From: Aplectana chamaeleonis
Lineage: Eukaryota > Nematoda > Chromadorea > Rhabditida > Cosmocercidae
Reading direction: 5' to 3'
DNA length: 64,000 nt
NCBI GenBank assembly: GCA_029168955.1
Contig: JAPDOI010000144.1
Location: 1,238,501 to 1,302,500 of the forward strand
Shown: in pieces, positions 9,150-19,844 of the stretch
Layout of the letters: each line of letters begins with the position of its first letter
Position numbering within the stretch: position 1 is the stretch's first letter
Made by a program: the position numbers and the translations under genes
Notes under the pieces: generated by a model
Told to the model about the DNA's origin: nothing
Database searches by the model: none
What the model saw: only the letters and a program-made list of their open reading frames with translations

Positions 9150-11061
9150 CAGTGCGTTGCAAAATTATACGACATACCCCAATTTCCGCGGTTCCAAACA
9201 TCGCGTCAATTATGAAGACAAACGGCAAACGCCAATCGACGCAGGTACCTCGAAAACCCCTGGGTACGAATCTTCATGAAATTAGAGCCACTAGTAGGAA
9301 ACTGGCAACGGAAGTTGTCAAAAATGGCCGTTGTAAAATTATACGACATAGCTGACGATCTCGCAGAAATTTCTATTCTACACCATCTGTATCACTTCGT
9401 TCATGGTAAGAACCACTAGAAACATCGAGTTATTAGTCTTAAGAAATGTATTGGCGCTGAACCACTTTAAAAACTCTGTTTGGTATGTTTCAACCCAGCT
9501 TTTTGTAAGCGCCCCTTTCAATCTGCGCCCATCAGGGTTGAGCAGGCTTGCGACCGGTCGCGACGGGGGTCGTAAAAATTCCGGAAATTTTTCAAAAAAA
9601 AAAGCAAATTTGGTGGGGGGTTCGTAAAAGCTTCGGAAAAAAATGGGGTTTATCTCCAAACCACTCAGAAAGGAAGCCATTTCCCCATTCCAGGGGTTTG
9701 TACAAATTTTGGTCACTGGGGGGGTCGTAAATTTTTGGTGGCCGGTCGCAACGGCCTGCTCAACCTTGGCGCCCATTCGCTTATAACGACTAGTTTCAGC
9801 GGAGCCACACGCTCGTATTGTCTGTTCTGGATGTAGATTTAACGCCCAAGAATGCCTCACACATTTTCCACAGGGTTGAGGTCCTGCAAACCGGCCGGCC
9901 ATTCTAGCAAATTGACAGGGTCGGCCTGAAACCAAGCCTGCGTTGTCCTACTGACAAGAAGTGAAGGCGGAAACGGACTATAAAGAACTGGAAATGATTT
10001 TCCGGCACATTCTGATAATCTGTGGAGTTCATAGGTCATGTCGCATTCTGATAATTTGGGGAGTTCATAGGTCATGTCGCAAAAAGCTGGTCCAGCCTAA
10101 AATCCCACCTAGATCCGCGTCAATGCACTATTCTTTTTCCTCCGAAATTCCTACTCGAGGATAAGTTCGGGTCCTTGTGTGGATCCTTCGAAATCCTTTT
10201 TTTATCGGTCGTAAGCAAGTGCAATACGAACGAGCTTGATCAATTCTATTACATTTATTTATTTCTGACCAAGCATTCCAAGCCTTGGAGAGATCCAAAA
10301 AAGGACCCGAACTTATCCTTGAGTAGGAATTTCGGAGGAAAAAGAATAGTGCATCGACGCGGATCCAGGTAGGGTTTTAAGCTAAACCAGCTTTTTGCGA
10401 CATGGCCTATTAACTCCACAGATTATCAGCATGCCGGAAAATCATTCCCAAATCTTTCTAGTCCGTTTCCGCCTTCACTTCTTCTCAGTAGGACAACGCT
10501 GGCTTGGTTTCAGGCCGATCCTGCCAATTCGCTAGAATGGTCGGCCGGTTTACAGGACCTCAACCCTGTGGAAAACGTGTTAGGTAATCTCGGGCGCTGA
10601 ATCTACATCCAGAATAGACAATACGAGCGTGTGGCTCCGCTTAAACTAGCCGTTATAAGCGAATGGGCGCAGATTGTAGGGGGCGTTCACAAAAAGCGGC
10701 GTTCACAAAAAGCTGAGTTGAAACATACCAAACAGAATTTCGAAGTGGTTCAGCGCCATTACATTTCTTAAGACTGATAACTCGATGTTTCTAGTGGTTC
10801 TTACCATGAACGAACTGATACAGATGGTGTAGAATAGAAAATTTCTGCGAGAACGTCAGCTATGTCGTATAATTTTGCAACGGCAATTTTTGACAAATTA
10901 CGTTGCCAGTTTCCTGCTAGTGGCTCTGATTTCATGAAGATTCGTAGCCAGGGGTTTTCGAGGGTGCTGCATCGATTGGCGTTTACCGTGTGTCTCCTTA
11001 ATTGACGCAAAGTTCGGAACCGCGGAAATTGTGGTATGTCGTATATTTTTGCAACGCACTG
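9150..11061. mobile_element. Tc1-like element converted into a giant palindrome
   Basis: Ends are CAGTGCGTTGCAAAATTATA and its near complement, flanked by TA at 9148-9149 and 11062-11063, as in Tc1/mariner elements. The two arms are inverted copies of each other, meeting near 10235. Each arm carries the 3' part of a Tc1 transposase: + strand 10530-10700 reads LEWSAGLQDLNPVENVLG then YERVAPLKLAVISEWAQI, the family's C-terminal signature, and the left arm repeats it on the minus strand. No N-terminal half is present, so the element is an inverted duplication of a 3' end. The left arm has gained a 246-bp insertion (9533-9778). Confidence 0.85.
9533..9778. mobile_element. hAT-like MITE, 246 bp, with 8-bp TSD
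   Basis: Ends are CAGGGTTGAGCAGGC and the complement of CAAGGTTGAGCAGGC. It is flanked by GCGCCCAT at 9525-9532 and 9779-9786. The other arm of the host palindrome keeps the unoccupied site (complement around 10660-10675, one GCGCCCAT only). CAG(R)G termini with an 8-bp duplication define the hAT superfamily; there is no coding capacity. Confidence 0.9.
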
Positions 11062-11063
11062 TA

Positions 11064-11694
11064 GTTGGCCACGTCCAATAACCCTGAAGGGGTGGCTTCT
11101 AGCCAGATCTGTCCAAGAACAATTAAGGCCTAGCTTGAAATGAGGAAGCTAGGCTATACGTCGGTATTCGTCCGACGCTGGTTCTCAGAGCTCTGAAACT
11201 TAGGCTTAAGCGCGATTCGGAAATCTGTCTTTGTGTGTAAGCTGCAGTTTTTGGAACCCCTAACTCTCCTGATTTTGGAAGGGGAGGGAAACCCCGGGTT
11301 GGTGCGAAGTTTGGTGGGTGTGAAAATGACGGCGCAAACGAGTTCTGACGCAACCTACAAGAGCTCAGGAGGACTTCAAAACTCACGTTTGCCCTCAAAT
11401 TATATTCCCAATGGAAAGCTTTGAATCAAATCTGAATCGTACCTTTCCATCGCTTATTGTCAGTTTGATTTTATTCTATAAAAGGCATAACGACTGCCAG
11501 CAGCTTTTTGTCGCAAAGCGAAAGTCACTGGATGAACGAGAAGGTGTTGCAAGTATGTGTTTGTTCGTATTACTAGTATTACTAACATTTTTTTTACAAT
11601 TTCTGGGTGCTTATGGCCTTACCTGCCACTTATGCATGCATAAATCCGTCCGCTGTTGCATAATCAGCGAGAAAGCGCGCTCGAAACATGCTGT
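11064..11694. other. Gene-free stretch
   Basis: No supported gene. A frame at 11411-11839 contains a hydrophobic run (SMCLFVLLVLLTFFLQF), but its C-terminal part is the antisense of retrotransposon 3' sequence, so it is treated as chance. Confidence 0.4.
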
Positions 11695-11870
11695 CCGCGA
11701 CGCGCTCGGCCGTTCGAACGCCGGGAGAATTAGGTTCTCTAGGCTCCGTAGAGTACGTCACAAAACCCTCGATGTGGCTGCAAAGAAGAAGAAAAATGAA
11801 ACTTTATCAAAGGATCCAACACGAGACCGAGTAGCTTAGGCAATCCGGCGGCAGGCAAGCGAGAGCCATC

Positions 11871-13085
11871 TCAGTTGATCATAGTATGGAAGCTGTGCTC
11901 CTCATTATCAGTGGAAAAGACGGTGACGGATGATTCAGAGGCAGATATCGTGAGCATCCTGCTGTCGAGAAAACACTTCAACTCGATCAAGTAGTCATTG
12001 ATCTTACTGGTGGCTACATTCATGTCGCTATCTTGGCACAGAATAGTGATTTCATCCGCATTGGCAACGACCTTGATGTCTTGAGGGGAAACGGGCAGAT
12101 CTTCAATATAAATACTGAAAAGAGCAGGCGATAAGACTCCTTTCTGAGGGACACCGGCTGCAATGGGGATGCTATTGGAGACGTGTCCCTGGAATAGCAC
12201 GTTTGCCCGACGTCCTTTGGTGAAGGCAGTTATCCACCGCTTCTGCCATTGGGGATGGTAGACCTCAACATACTCTCCGACAATATGCCCAGGTTTGCAG
12301 TGTCTCCGTCAGTTCGAGGGCTACACCTACGGTTCCCTGAGGTTTCTTGACATTGAAGCCGTCCAGAGCATAGCTTACAATCTCCATCAAGGCCGTAGTG
12401 GTGGAATGTGGTTTACAGAAGCCACGTTGATGACGTGGTTGTTGTTTCCTGCCAGCTGCTCAACAACCAGTTCTTCGGCCACTTTAGCGATCGGTCAGAG
12501 AAGGCTGACTGGCCTGTAACCTTTTGCCTTTGATGGTGATTTTCCCGGCTTTGGCAGTGGATTAGCGCGTGCGACTTTCCTATCCTGGGGTAAAGTTCAA
12601 GCCCGAAACGATGTGTTAATGACGTCAGCGAGAAGTGGCAGAAGTTCATTGGGCAGTCTCTTCAGGACTGCTGGGCTCAAACCATCTTGCCCTACTGCCT
12701 TCAAGTTACTCATCTCCTTGATTACCTTCTCGACCTGTGCGGGCGTGACTGCTTCATCTTCAATCATGAGTGACAATTTGCAGAGTTCGCGTACAGTTCT
12801 TCTATTCTGATTCTCTCTTTTTTGTTTTAGTGATGAAAAATGCTCCCCAAGGGCGTTTGCAGCCTCTTTCCCTGACTTAAAGACGCCACCGTTAAGTTTA
12901 ATTGTGGAATTATTAGCGGTGGTGCTCTTTCCGGAGCTCGTCCTTAAAGCTTTGCATGTTGCTGCAGCATCACTCCTGAAGTTCATCTTCTCAGTGAACC
13001 TTTCCCAAGATTCCTTCTTATGCCTGTCAAGGTCCCTCGTGATCTCATTATCCAGCTCATCGATGTCTGGGTCGAGATTCCCGTG
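11871..13085 (-). pseudogene. Degenerate reverse transcriptase of the CR1-like element
   Basis: Recognisable blocks are LKAVGQDGLSPAVLKRLP (fingers), then a region with shifts and stops, GVPQKGVLSPALFSIYIEDL (motif B) and VVANADEITIL in the place of the YADD box. The active-site tetrapeptide is NADE: both the first residue and the last aspartate are changed, so polymerase activity is lost. Several frameshifts lie between 12600 and 12200. The reading stops near 11871, where the thumb and C-terminal domain are deleted. Confidence 0.82.
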
Positions 13086-14257
13086 GTGACGTTGGGAAAA
13101 AAGGTCTTGACGCGACCTTCAGGGATGGCAGCTCTCGTAGCCTTTCTGATGGCTTCAGATAGGTGGCGCTCCTTCAGGTGTACATCGCCCTTCCACGGAA
13201 AGCCAGCCGCTTTGCGGAGTGCAACCTCCCTGAACAGGCTCCAGTCTGCAAGGCCTAAATTGAGATAAGAGCCATGACAAACACCTGAGTAAGGGGTAAG
13301 CAATTCAGACAGATCGATATTGACAAACACGGGAATGTGATCACTGGATAAAGTTGTGGATATGGACCAAGAGCAAGCATTAGAGAGAGTAGAGGAGAGA
13401 CGGCAGATGTCTATCTCAGAAGATCGGCCGTTGGCAGGGAGACGAGTGGGCTGATCATCGTTTAGGATAACCAGATCGCACTCCTCTGCTAATTTTTCGA
13501 CGTCTCTTCCTCTAGCATCAGAATCCAGCGACGAGCAGAACGTGTGAGCGTTGAAGTCACCTTCAAAAACAATGGAGGGGAAGAGAGAGCAGTCATCAAG
13601 CTGCTTGAGAAGGTGGATAGGGTTGCTTGTTGATGGACAAGAAGTAGAAGGAGGGTTGTATATACTGAAGAGAGAAAGTGGTGTTTTGAGAGGTGGATGG
13701 ATGGGGATGTACTCAAGAGTGCCATCCACTGGAGTTATTGGGATAAGATTTGAAGAAAGAGAGGATAAAACAAAAGTAGACACTCCGCCTCCAAGAGATG
13801 ACCTTGGAGTATGATATGCTGTATAGCCCGAGATGTTTGGATGCTGAGAGGTCGCAGACGGAGAGAGTTTGGTTTCTTGAACCATGATAACATCCGGGTG
13901 GTAAGTATGTGCGAAGAGAGATAATTCAGAAAGCTTGGCGCGAGGGCCGTTGAGATTAATATGTACAATAGAAAGGGGACGGTTCGTAGATGAGGAGCCA
14001 GAGTTGATAGAGGCGGAGCACAGAACACAATGAAAAGAAGAGTCGTGGTGCTCCACAGAACTGAGACCCGAACAAAAGAGGTGCACCCACCCTTGGCATC
14101 CAAAGCATTGGACGCTGGTTCCATTCCAAGTGACATTCCTGTCGCATGTGGCACATGGGTACCTTTTTTGAACGGGTCCTGGATTCCTTTCGACGCCACC
14201 TCTTTGTAGTAGAATCCTTAGCAGAGCTGGGGGCGGCGAGCACCTCTCCCATGACAA
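12983..14257 (-). CDS. PHD-finger/AP-endonuclease part of CR1-like ORF
   Basis: The open frame is 424 codons. Residues 20-28 are GGVERNPGP, a 2A-like motif close to the start. Residues 35-80 form a C4HC3 PHD-type finger (CATC, CFGC, HLFC, CVLC). The apurinic endonuclease-like domain follows, with NLNG (101-104), QETK (127-130), GDFNAH (233-238) and SSDHIPV (304-310), the expected nicking residues for target-primed integration. Near 13083 a frameshift leaves the true reading, which continues as DPDIDELDNEITRDLD in another frame; the final residues here are out of register. Confidence 0.85.
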   Translation of the reverse strand: MSWERCSPPPALLRILLQRGGVERNPGPVQKRYPCATCDRNVTWNGTSVQCFGCQGWVHLFCSGLSSVEHHDSSFHCVLCSASINSGSSSTNRPLSIVHINLNGPRAKLSELSLFAHTYHPDVIMVQETKLSPSATSQHPNISGYTAYHTPRSSLGGGVSTFVLSSLSSNLIPITPVDGTLEYIPIHPPLKTPLSLFSIYNPPSTSCPSTSNPIHLLKQLDDCSLFPSIVFEGDFNAHTFCSSLDSDARGRDVEKLAEECDLVILNDDQPTRLPANGRSSEIDICRLSSTLSNACSWSISTTLSSDHIPVFVNIDLSELLTPYSGVCHGSYLNLGLADWSLFREVALRKAAGFPWKGDVHLKERHLSEAIRKATRAAIPEGRVKTFFPNVTTGISTQTSMSWIMRSRGTLTGIRRNLGKGSLRR

Positions 14258-14499
14258 AAAACCCTCTTCACGGAGGAGTAAACGTCGGTTTGAACGGAGG
14301 TGATCTTCTTTCCTTCACACTGCCACGGCACGAACGGAAGATATCTCTCCAGCTATCAACTGAAGCCACTGTTACATCCCGTTATCCAAAAAAAAATTGG
14401 TTAACCGACCACAGATTTGAGTTATAGCTCTTATGTTGAAGTTTTAAGACGATTTGATCGTAGCATTCTCGAAATCGTTAGAAGTCGCATTTTGTGAGC

Positions 14500-14770
14500 G
14501 GAATTTCCCCCATTTTAGGCAGCATTTCTTTGTTAATAGAGCCGGGAGCGAGTTTGAAAAGCTACTCAAAAGGTGCAGTCTCCCTACAACCCTACCTGCG
14601 TTTAAACGTCTCTTGGATCAGTACTTGATGACTGTGGATGTCTGAGCCGGTTTCTGGCCTTTTATTACTATTGTATAGGTTTTACATTCTATTTATTCAT
14701 TATTTGCTGCATTTGTTCTGTGTAAATTAACTAAGCAGGCTAGACCTGTAATAAACATACATACATACAT
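14500..14770 (+). pseudogene. 3' end of another non-LTR retrotransposon
   Basis: A short frame ends FEKLLKRCSLPTTLPAFKR then LLDQYLMTVDV*, the style of terminal segment found in invertebrate non-LTR proteins. A 3' UTR follows with AATAAACATACATACATACA, a microsatellite-like tail typical of such 3' ends. It is 5'-truncated and unrelated in its tail to the CR1-like family above. Confidence 0.55.
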
Positions 14771-16160
14771 TTTCAAGCTTCGGACCAAATCGGATGGAAT
14801 TTATCAAATATATTGGCAAATGGGCCTCAGATTCATATTCAGCACCCAAAACAACCGCTAGAAACAAGTTTTAAGCTCTATCCGAGACAATTTTTTGAAC
14901 CCCCTAAAAATTTTCACTCGTGTACCCCTTTTCTCCTAGCAAAGCTATGAAAATGCCCACTTTGGAAATTTGTGAATCTCAGAGGCGTTAAGCGAATTTG
15001 GAGAACAGACTATCAATGCTGTGTCCCATACCTACAACTATCAACACATGGTTTTATAAAAGCCCTCGGGAAATGTAAGGTAAGCCCTAGTCAGCCAGAC
15101 TCGTCAGAGGGGTAAGGAGTGTAAAATTAATTATAAACTGAAAGATTTGAGTCTAAAAATGTCCGAAAAATCACTTATGGGGACATAGAATGTTTTTGAA
15201 TTTTTTCCCGAAATTCTAGCCGTTAGAGAGGCGAGAACGCGGCTCCGTCGAGGACAACGGTGGGCCTGAGCCTGCAGTATTGACCTTGCTTGCAATCAAC
15301 AGTTTCATGCTTTATAGGTATATCACTGGCGAGAACTGTGTGCTGAATGGAGGAATTTCGTTCAGGTTATAGGAAAGCTTTTGAGAAGGAGCTCATAGAT
15401 TTCTTCGTGTAACGAAAACGTCAACATTTTCTCATTATGTTGAATAGTGCAGTGAATGGAGAGTGATCCGTGGTTGCGGTTCTGTGACTCACAGACGTAT
15501 CGCCTCACTCTATTATTCTGCATCTTGCGAAAACTGAGAGTTTCGCGACTATTTTGAGACACATGAGACATTGGCATTCACTATGATCCTTTGTTCGAAC
15601 TGTTTAGGTGTTAGGTTAGGTGTTGTGTTGTCTTTGTTAGGTATTAGCGGGCGCTGGTTCAGGGATTACGACCGAAACCGCAAGCGTTTTTTATATAGGC
15701 GTGGCAGGAGGCTGTCGCGGCCAACCAATCACAGTTCTTCCACAGTCATGCCGTGGCAGCGTTCAGCGTTACGTTGCCTGCGTTACGGACATATGAGGTT
15801 GACCGCTTACGCACTGAACACGGGCGATTGCGTACTGAATGCGGGCGATTGCGTACTGACCACGTGGTGAGCGCGCCCATAGATGAATGCGCGCGGTAAG
15901 TACGCATCTATGAAAATTCACTAGCGGTTGGTACGGAGCTCAGGCGTATCGACCGCACAGGCAAATGAGCGCGTTTGGCACGAAATGCATTTTTCGCCCG
16001 CGCTCGGGTAAGTCCAGAACTTCTGCTTTCTCAGTGAAAAGTGGGAGCATGTTTTTGTGAAGCCAATCACCCACAGTATCATTAGCAAGTTGGTTTCGTG
16101 AAGCGTTTGAGTTTCCTACCCTATCATAAACTTTCAACTCATAGGCAAACGTTTTTCATT
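14771..16160. other. Gene-free stretch
   Basis: No gene was seen. 14800-15150 has phrases of the dispersed family (AGCACCCAAAACAACC). Around 15806-15862 the word GGGCGATTGCGTACTGA is repeated. Short frames here have no recognisable domain. Confidence 0.4.
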
Positions 16161-16162
16161 CA

Positions 16163-16552
16163 AAGACAGTGTTCACGATAAATTATGGGTGTTTAGTTTC
16201 TTACAGGTTATGATAGGTCAAGGGCTTACTGCGACAACAGCGTCAGAAAGATCTGCCAAAAGAGACGAGAAAGCACCTTTTCCGCCAAAGCAGGATCTCC
16301 TGTGTGACGTCCCGTTTTTGAGAAAGTGAGGATTGGTCGGCTGTTCACGTGTTGAAGCTTTTTGAAAAAGGAATAGTGTGCGGGGTCGGATCTCCGGAAA
16401 AGGGTGGAGTCTCTGGATTTTGAGGGTACCTCGTTTGGGCGCTTTTAGATGGGTTTTCGCGTTTTTTTTTGTTCGCGACCGGCTCACCATCCAATACACC
16501 GTTAGTTTTTGCGAAAAAAAAATCGCCACCTTTGCATCGTGAACACTGCCTT
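16163..16552. mobile_element. MITE of the AGGCAGTGTTCACGATAA family
   Basis: The left end AAGACAGTGTTCACGATAAA and right end TCGTGAACACTGCCTT are inverted repeats, shared with the complete copy at 52003-52490. Target duplications are not clear here. No coding capacity. Confidence 0.6.
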
Positions 16553-16571
16553 CAACACCTAGTCGTTCAGT

Positions 16572-16875
16572 TGCATAAGGGAGGTCAAACCAGGGGCGGC
16601 ATGCCCGTAAGCGGCGGTTTAGGTTGGGGTTGGGCAGGGTTTGGGGCGTCGGCGCGTTTGATGATTGCTCTGCGAGTTCTGGAGATGATCAATAATCGGT
16701 GTCTCCGTGGGGTTTCGGCTGCTCCACCCTCCTAGTTAGGGCTGGCGGTGGAACGATTTTTGAGTGCTACTCCAACCCCTTTTCAGCCCTTGCGCTGCTA
16801 TCATCAAACGCGCCGACGCCCCCAACCCTGCTCAACTCCAAACTTCGCCGCCTACGTGCATGTCGCCCCAGTTAA
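16572..16875. repeat. Fold-back inverted repeat
   Basis: The arms share GGGGCGTCGGCGCGTTTGAT (left) and its complement on the right, plus GGCGGCATGCCCGTAAGCGG against CGCCTACGTGCATGTCGCC. About 100 bp pairs on each side of a centre near 16725. It is a probable DNA transposon remnant. Confidence 0.65.
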
Positions 16876-17584
16876 CATTAAAAAAGGGTGGGGAATAAGA
16901 CGCTCCATTAGGGAACAACGCTTGGAGCCTTTCTCAATAAAGAAAATACCCAGTCGTATCTACTTGAGACGTGCAATTATTTCAGGACTTTTCCATCTTT
17001 TCTAGCGAGTATAAAGTCCATCCATTGTTGGACGAGTTTCTGATGCTACACCTTCGTGAGTACTCGGTGGGTAGACAGGAGCGCTCTCAACTGCCTGGCG
17101 GATAAAAGGTAGGGTTCTCTGCGACCGGGCGGGTGGGAAGAGAGGTTCATGACTGCCCGTTACGTTGATCCGACTTGGTAAAACTTCTTCAGATGCAGCG
17201 CCAGCTCTCCCCTTCCACATGCGATGGAGACCTGAAATGATTTACCTGCCAAAATGCCTTGATAGTGAGAATGAGCTACATCGACCCTGCCGCCAGCGGG
17301 CTCCTCTTTGTCTCGTATCTCGCTCACTGGGTATCGGGTTGGACAGGTGGTATACAGGGGGCGCTGTGCCTGAAACGTTGACCGAATAAAGCGAGCCCAT
17401 CTAACAAACCTGGTGTATACATTAGAGCTCCTCTTTGTATACTAAGAAAATCACCGAATTCGTCTCTAATTGTAAGGGTGCACTGTGCCTGCAAAGAGGT
17501 ATAATTTATTCAAGACATCAAAATTTAGAAACTCCAACCTCAGTCAAATTCACGGTCAAAATCGGCCCAACAGATCACACACGA

Positions 17585-17760
17585 TATCCTGTAAGTGCGA
17601 TGTGGTACACAACTTTCGTGTCGACTCGCTAGCAAGTGCCAGAGCTAGGCGCCCGGTGGGTAAGTGGGAGCATGCTTGATCGCAAAACGAGCGAGGGTTC
17701 AGTCATGCCTGCGCCCAACAATTTCACGTTCAACTCACATACTCTGTGATGGTCTGTGAT
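17585..17760 (+). repeat. Direct repeat X, left copy
   Basis: Shares GTGCCAGAGCTAG, GGTGG(G/A)TAAGTGGGA, GCCTGCGCC and CCATGACTTGGAAAAG-like text with 22480-22720, in the same orientation. The pair lies outside the two LTRs of the 17830-22227 element, which is unusual. Confidence 0.55.
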
Positions 17761-18378
17761 CTTCTACCATGACTTGGAAAAGGATAGGGCTTAGAAGGCA
17801 TAACAAGAGCATAACATAGTTGAACGGGTTGTTGTGTCCCGGCCTCGATATGATATATGTGAGTAAGATAGCTGGCCCATGGTGCACTGGCAGAAAAGGC
17901 AAAGTAGTTGGCGCGCAAATTTAACTTTCGAAATTCGCGCCGTAGAGAGTACCGCCCGTTGTGGTGCGGGAAAATGCGAGGCGGAAACGATGGAATGGGG
18001 TGACTGAGGTGATTCCGACGCCCTTCACTCCACCGAGGCCGGTGTTTTCTTCTGTTCCTCCACATTGTTGGTCTGCAAACTTGTGGCCTTAATTGTTTTT
18101 ATCAGCGCATTTGTCTAACTGACTTATCTGCAGTAGCAACGACTCTCGATTTTGAAAGGGGAGGAAAAACCCGGGCTGCTGTTCTAATTGCGACGGAGGC
18201 ACGGAAAAAAGGGAGTGATCTAGTGAGTGAGTTTCATCAGCTCATTTGTCTAACTGTTTTATTTGTACTAGATCCTCCCTAAACTACTATCAATTTTCCT
18301 TAGTTTTAGCATACTGCTTACCTCAGATATTGTGTTTTCTTTGTCATAAGACGAGTTTTACTACGTGTGTTCGTGTAA

Positions 18379-18533
18379 GGTTCCGTCCATAGCAGACGAT
18401 CAGCGGCAAAGCATCAAGGCGCCCGGCTGCAGTGGTCGCTGGGGAGTCAGATCAATAATAAATGCTGAAGATGCAAACTCCCAGCGTCATATGACGATCG
18501 CTTGGCGCTAGGACGTCTGCTATGGACAAAGCC
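18379..18533. mobile_element. 155-bp MITE in the left LTR, TSD TAA
   Basis: Ends GGTTCCGTCCATAGCAGACG and the complement of GGCTTTGTCCATAGCAGACG. Flanked by TAA at 18376-18378 and 18534-18536. The right LTR has the empty site GTGTAACCCG (22171-22180), which proves the insertion and its 3-bp target. The TAA target points to PIF/Harbinger. Confidence 0.93.
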
Positions 18534-18790
18534 TAACCCGTCGAGAAACGGTGTGAGCCGGTTTTTTGTCTACCTCACTAAATTTAACGGGGCCAAACCA
18601 CCGTTTCCCAACTTTTTACACGGGCACAATATTTTAAATTGTGTACTGTTTCGCGTCGCTCGAGTAGTTGAGTTATATCGATTTGTTAGTGGGCAACCCC
18701 TCATCGAGCCGTGGTTATCAACTAAACGCACTTCTAGCGGGGGAAGCTTTTCGTGAGAAAACCTACCTTGTTTAGATAATTGTGGTGTCA

Positions 18791-19213
18791 GACAGCGTCC
18801 ATACGTAGCGAGAGCGGGCGTTCCCGCTGTTGTGCGCCTCTCGACGCTCCTCAACGCTGGAGCAGCCCGTGCACGCAAATGAACACAGGCAAACACCCCC
18901 TACCTCGTGTTGATTCGATTGAAAACGTTTGATCGGGTGATCGACCGCTCGAGTCGGCGCAACGGCAGATGATTTCGACTTCCGTGGTGGGATTATGGAA
19001 CTGAAGGGCAGTAGTTTTGCTACAGGTTTAATGCTACCTGCTTTAGTGAGGAAGCAGTAAGCTTGAAACGTGCTGCTTGCTTCTTGGTGCAGGCGTAACC
19101 GAGCGGGCGAGGGCGCGCGAGAAGGAGCGCCTGTTAGCGGCTAGCCAATCATGTGCCCACGATGACCATCGATTTTGCGTAATCGCACGCTCTCGCCACG
19201 TATGGACGGAGCC
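18791..19213. mobile_element. 423-bp inverted-repeat element
   Basis: Ends GCGTCCATACGTAGCGAGAG and complement of CCGTCCATACGTGGCGAGAG. Flanked by TCA on both sides (18788-18790, 19214-19216), a candidate 3-bp duplication. Its termini resemble those of 18379-18533. A truncated copy occupies 1-394. Confidence 0.75.
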
Positions 19214-19844
19214 TCAGGTCCCTCCTGGTGTAGGGATCGATAGTCGTGCACCCTTCTCCTAAGGGTAGGTGCTGCCCAGTTTTTTTTTTCGAGAGACAGG
19301 TCCACAGCTTGAGAGATAATTCCACAAGGAAGATGAATTGAACTCAAGAGTTTGTTGCAGATATGTCGTAAGGTGGTCGCAACATGGACCATATGGTAGA
19401 CATGGTGACGAATTACCGAAGAACCTCAGAAGCGGCCAAAGTTGAGGAGCTCGAGGTGTATGATAAAATCCTTTGAGAAGTTAAGAATGTAGAAGTTTGC
19501 GTGCGTGCGGAGATTGCAAAGCACGAACGCATAGGAAGTGAACAGCGACGCCAGTTCGAGGGAGTGGTCGAGTTAGCCATTGCAGAGTTATAAGAGTTGG
19601 TTCTCAGCCTGAGAGGGCTATGCCACTGGAGTAGTCAGGAGTTATTAGGGTTCAGAGAACTTATGTCCTCGCTGGAGTGCAGTACCTAGTAAAACTGGTG
19701 GAGGCTGTTGAGACCATAGAGGTTAAAGCAGTGATAGTAGAGGGCATACAGGCACGGACTGGTTGGACGCGAAGTGACATTGTTGAAAATTGTTGTAAGA
19801 CGAATGGGAATTTGTCAAGATAGCTACTAAAATAAAAGGAAACA

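Larger units (their letters stand above)
11695..14345 (-). mobile_element. CR1/jockey-like non-LTR retrotransposon, near full length but dead
   Basis: On the minus strand it holds a leader (14345-14258), a PHD-finger plus endonuclease reading (14257-12983), a degenerate reverse transcriptase (about 13085-11871) and a 3' region (11790-11695) shared with 8080-8170. The part between the RT active-site region and the 3' end, including the C-terminal domain seen in other copies, is deleted. It is the fullest copy of the family and the reference for the fragments at 1410, 5105, 5995 and 33228. Confidence 0.85.

Noticed and set aside
13735..14199. 154-codon minus frame overlapping the endonuclease ORF
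   Set aside because: Shadow of the 424-codon PHD/endonuclease reading, which carries all recognisable motifs.
15940..16137. 65-codon minus frame (NDTVGDWLHKNMLPLF) as an exon
   Set aside because: No family recognised and no adjacent exons with suitable splice sites were found; left unannotated.
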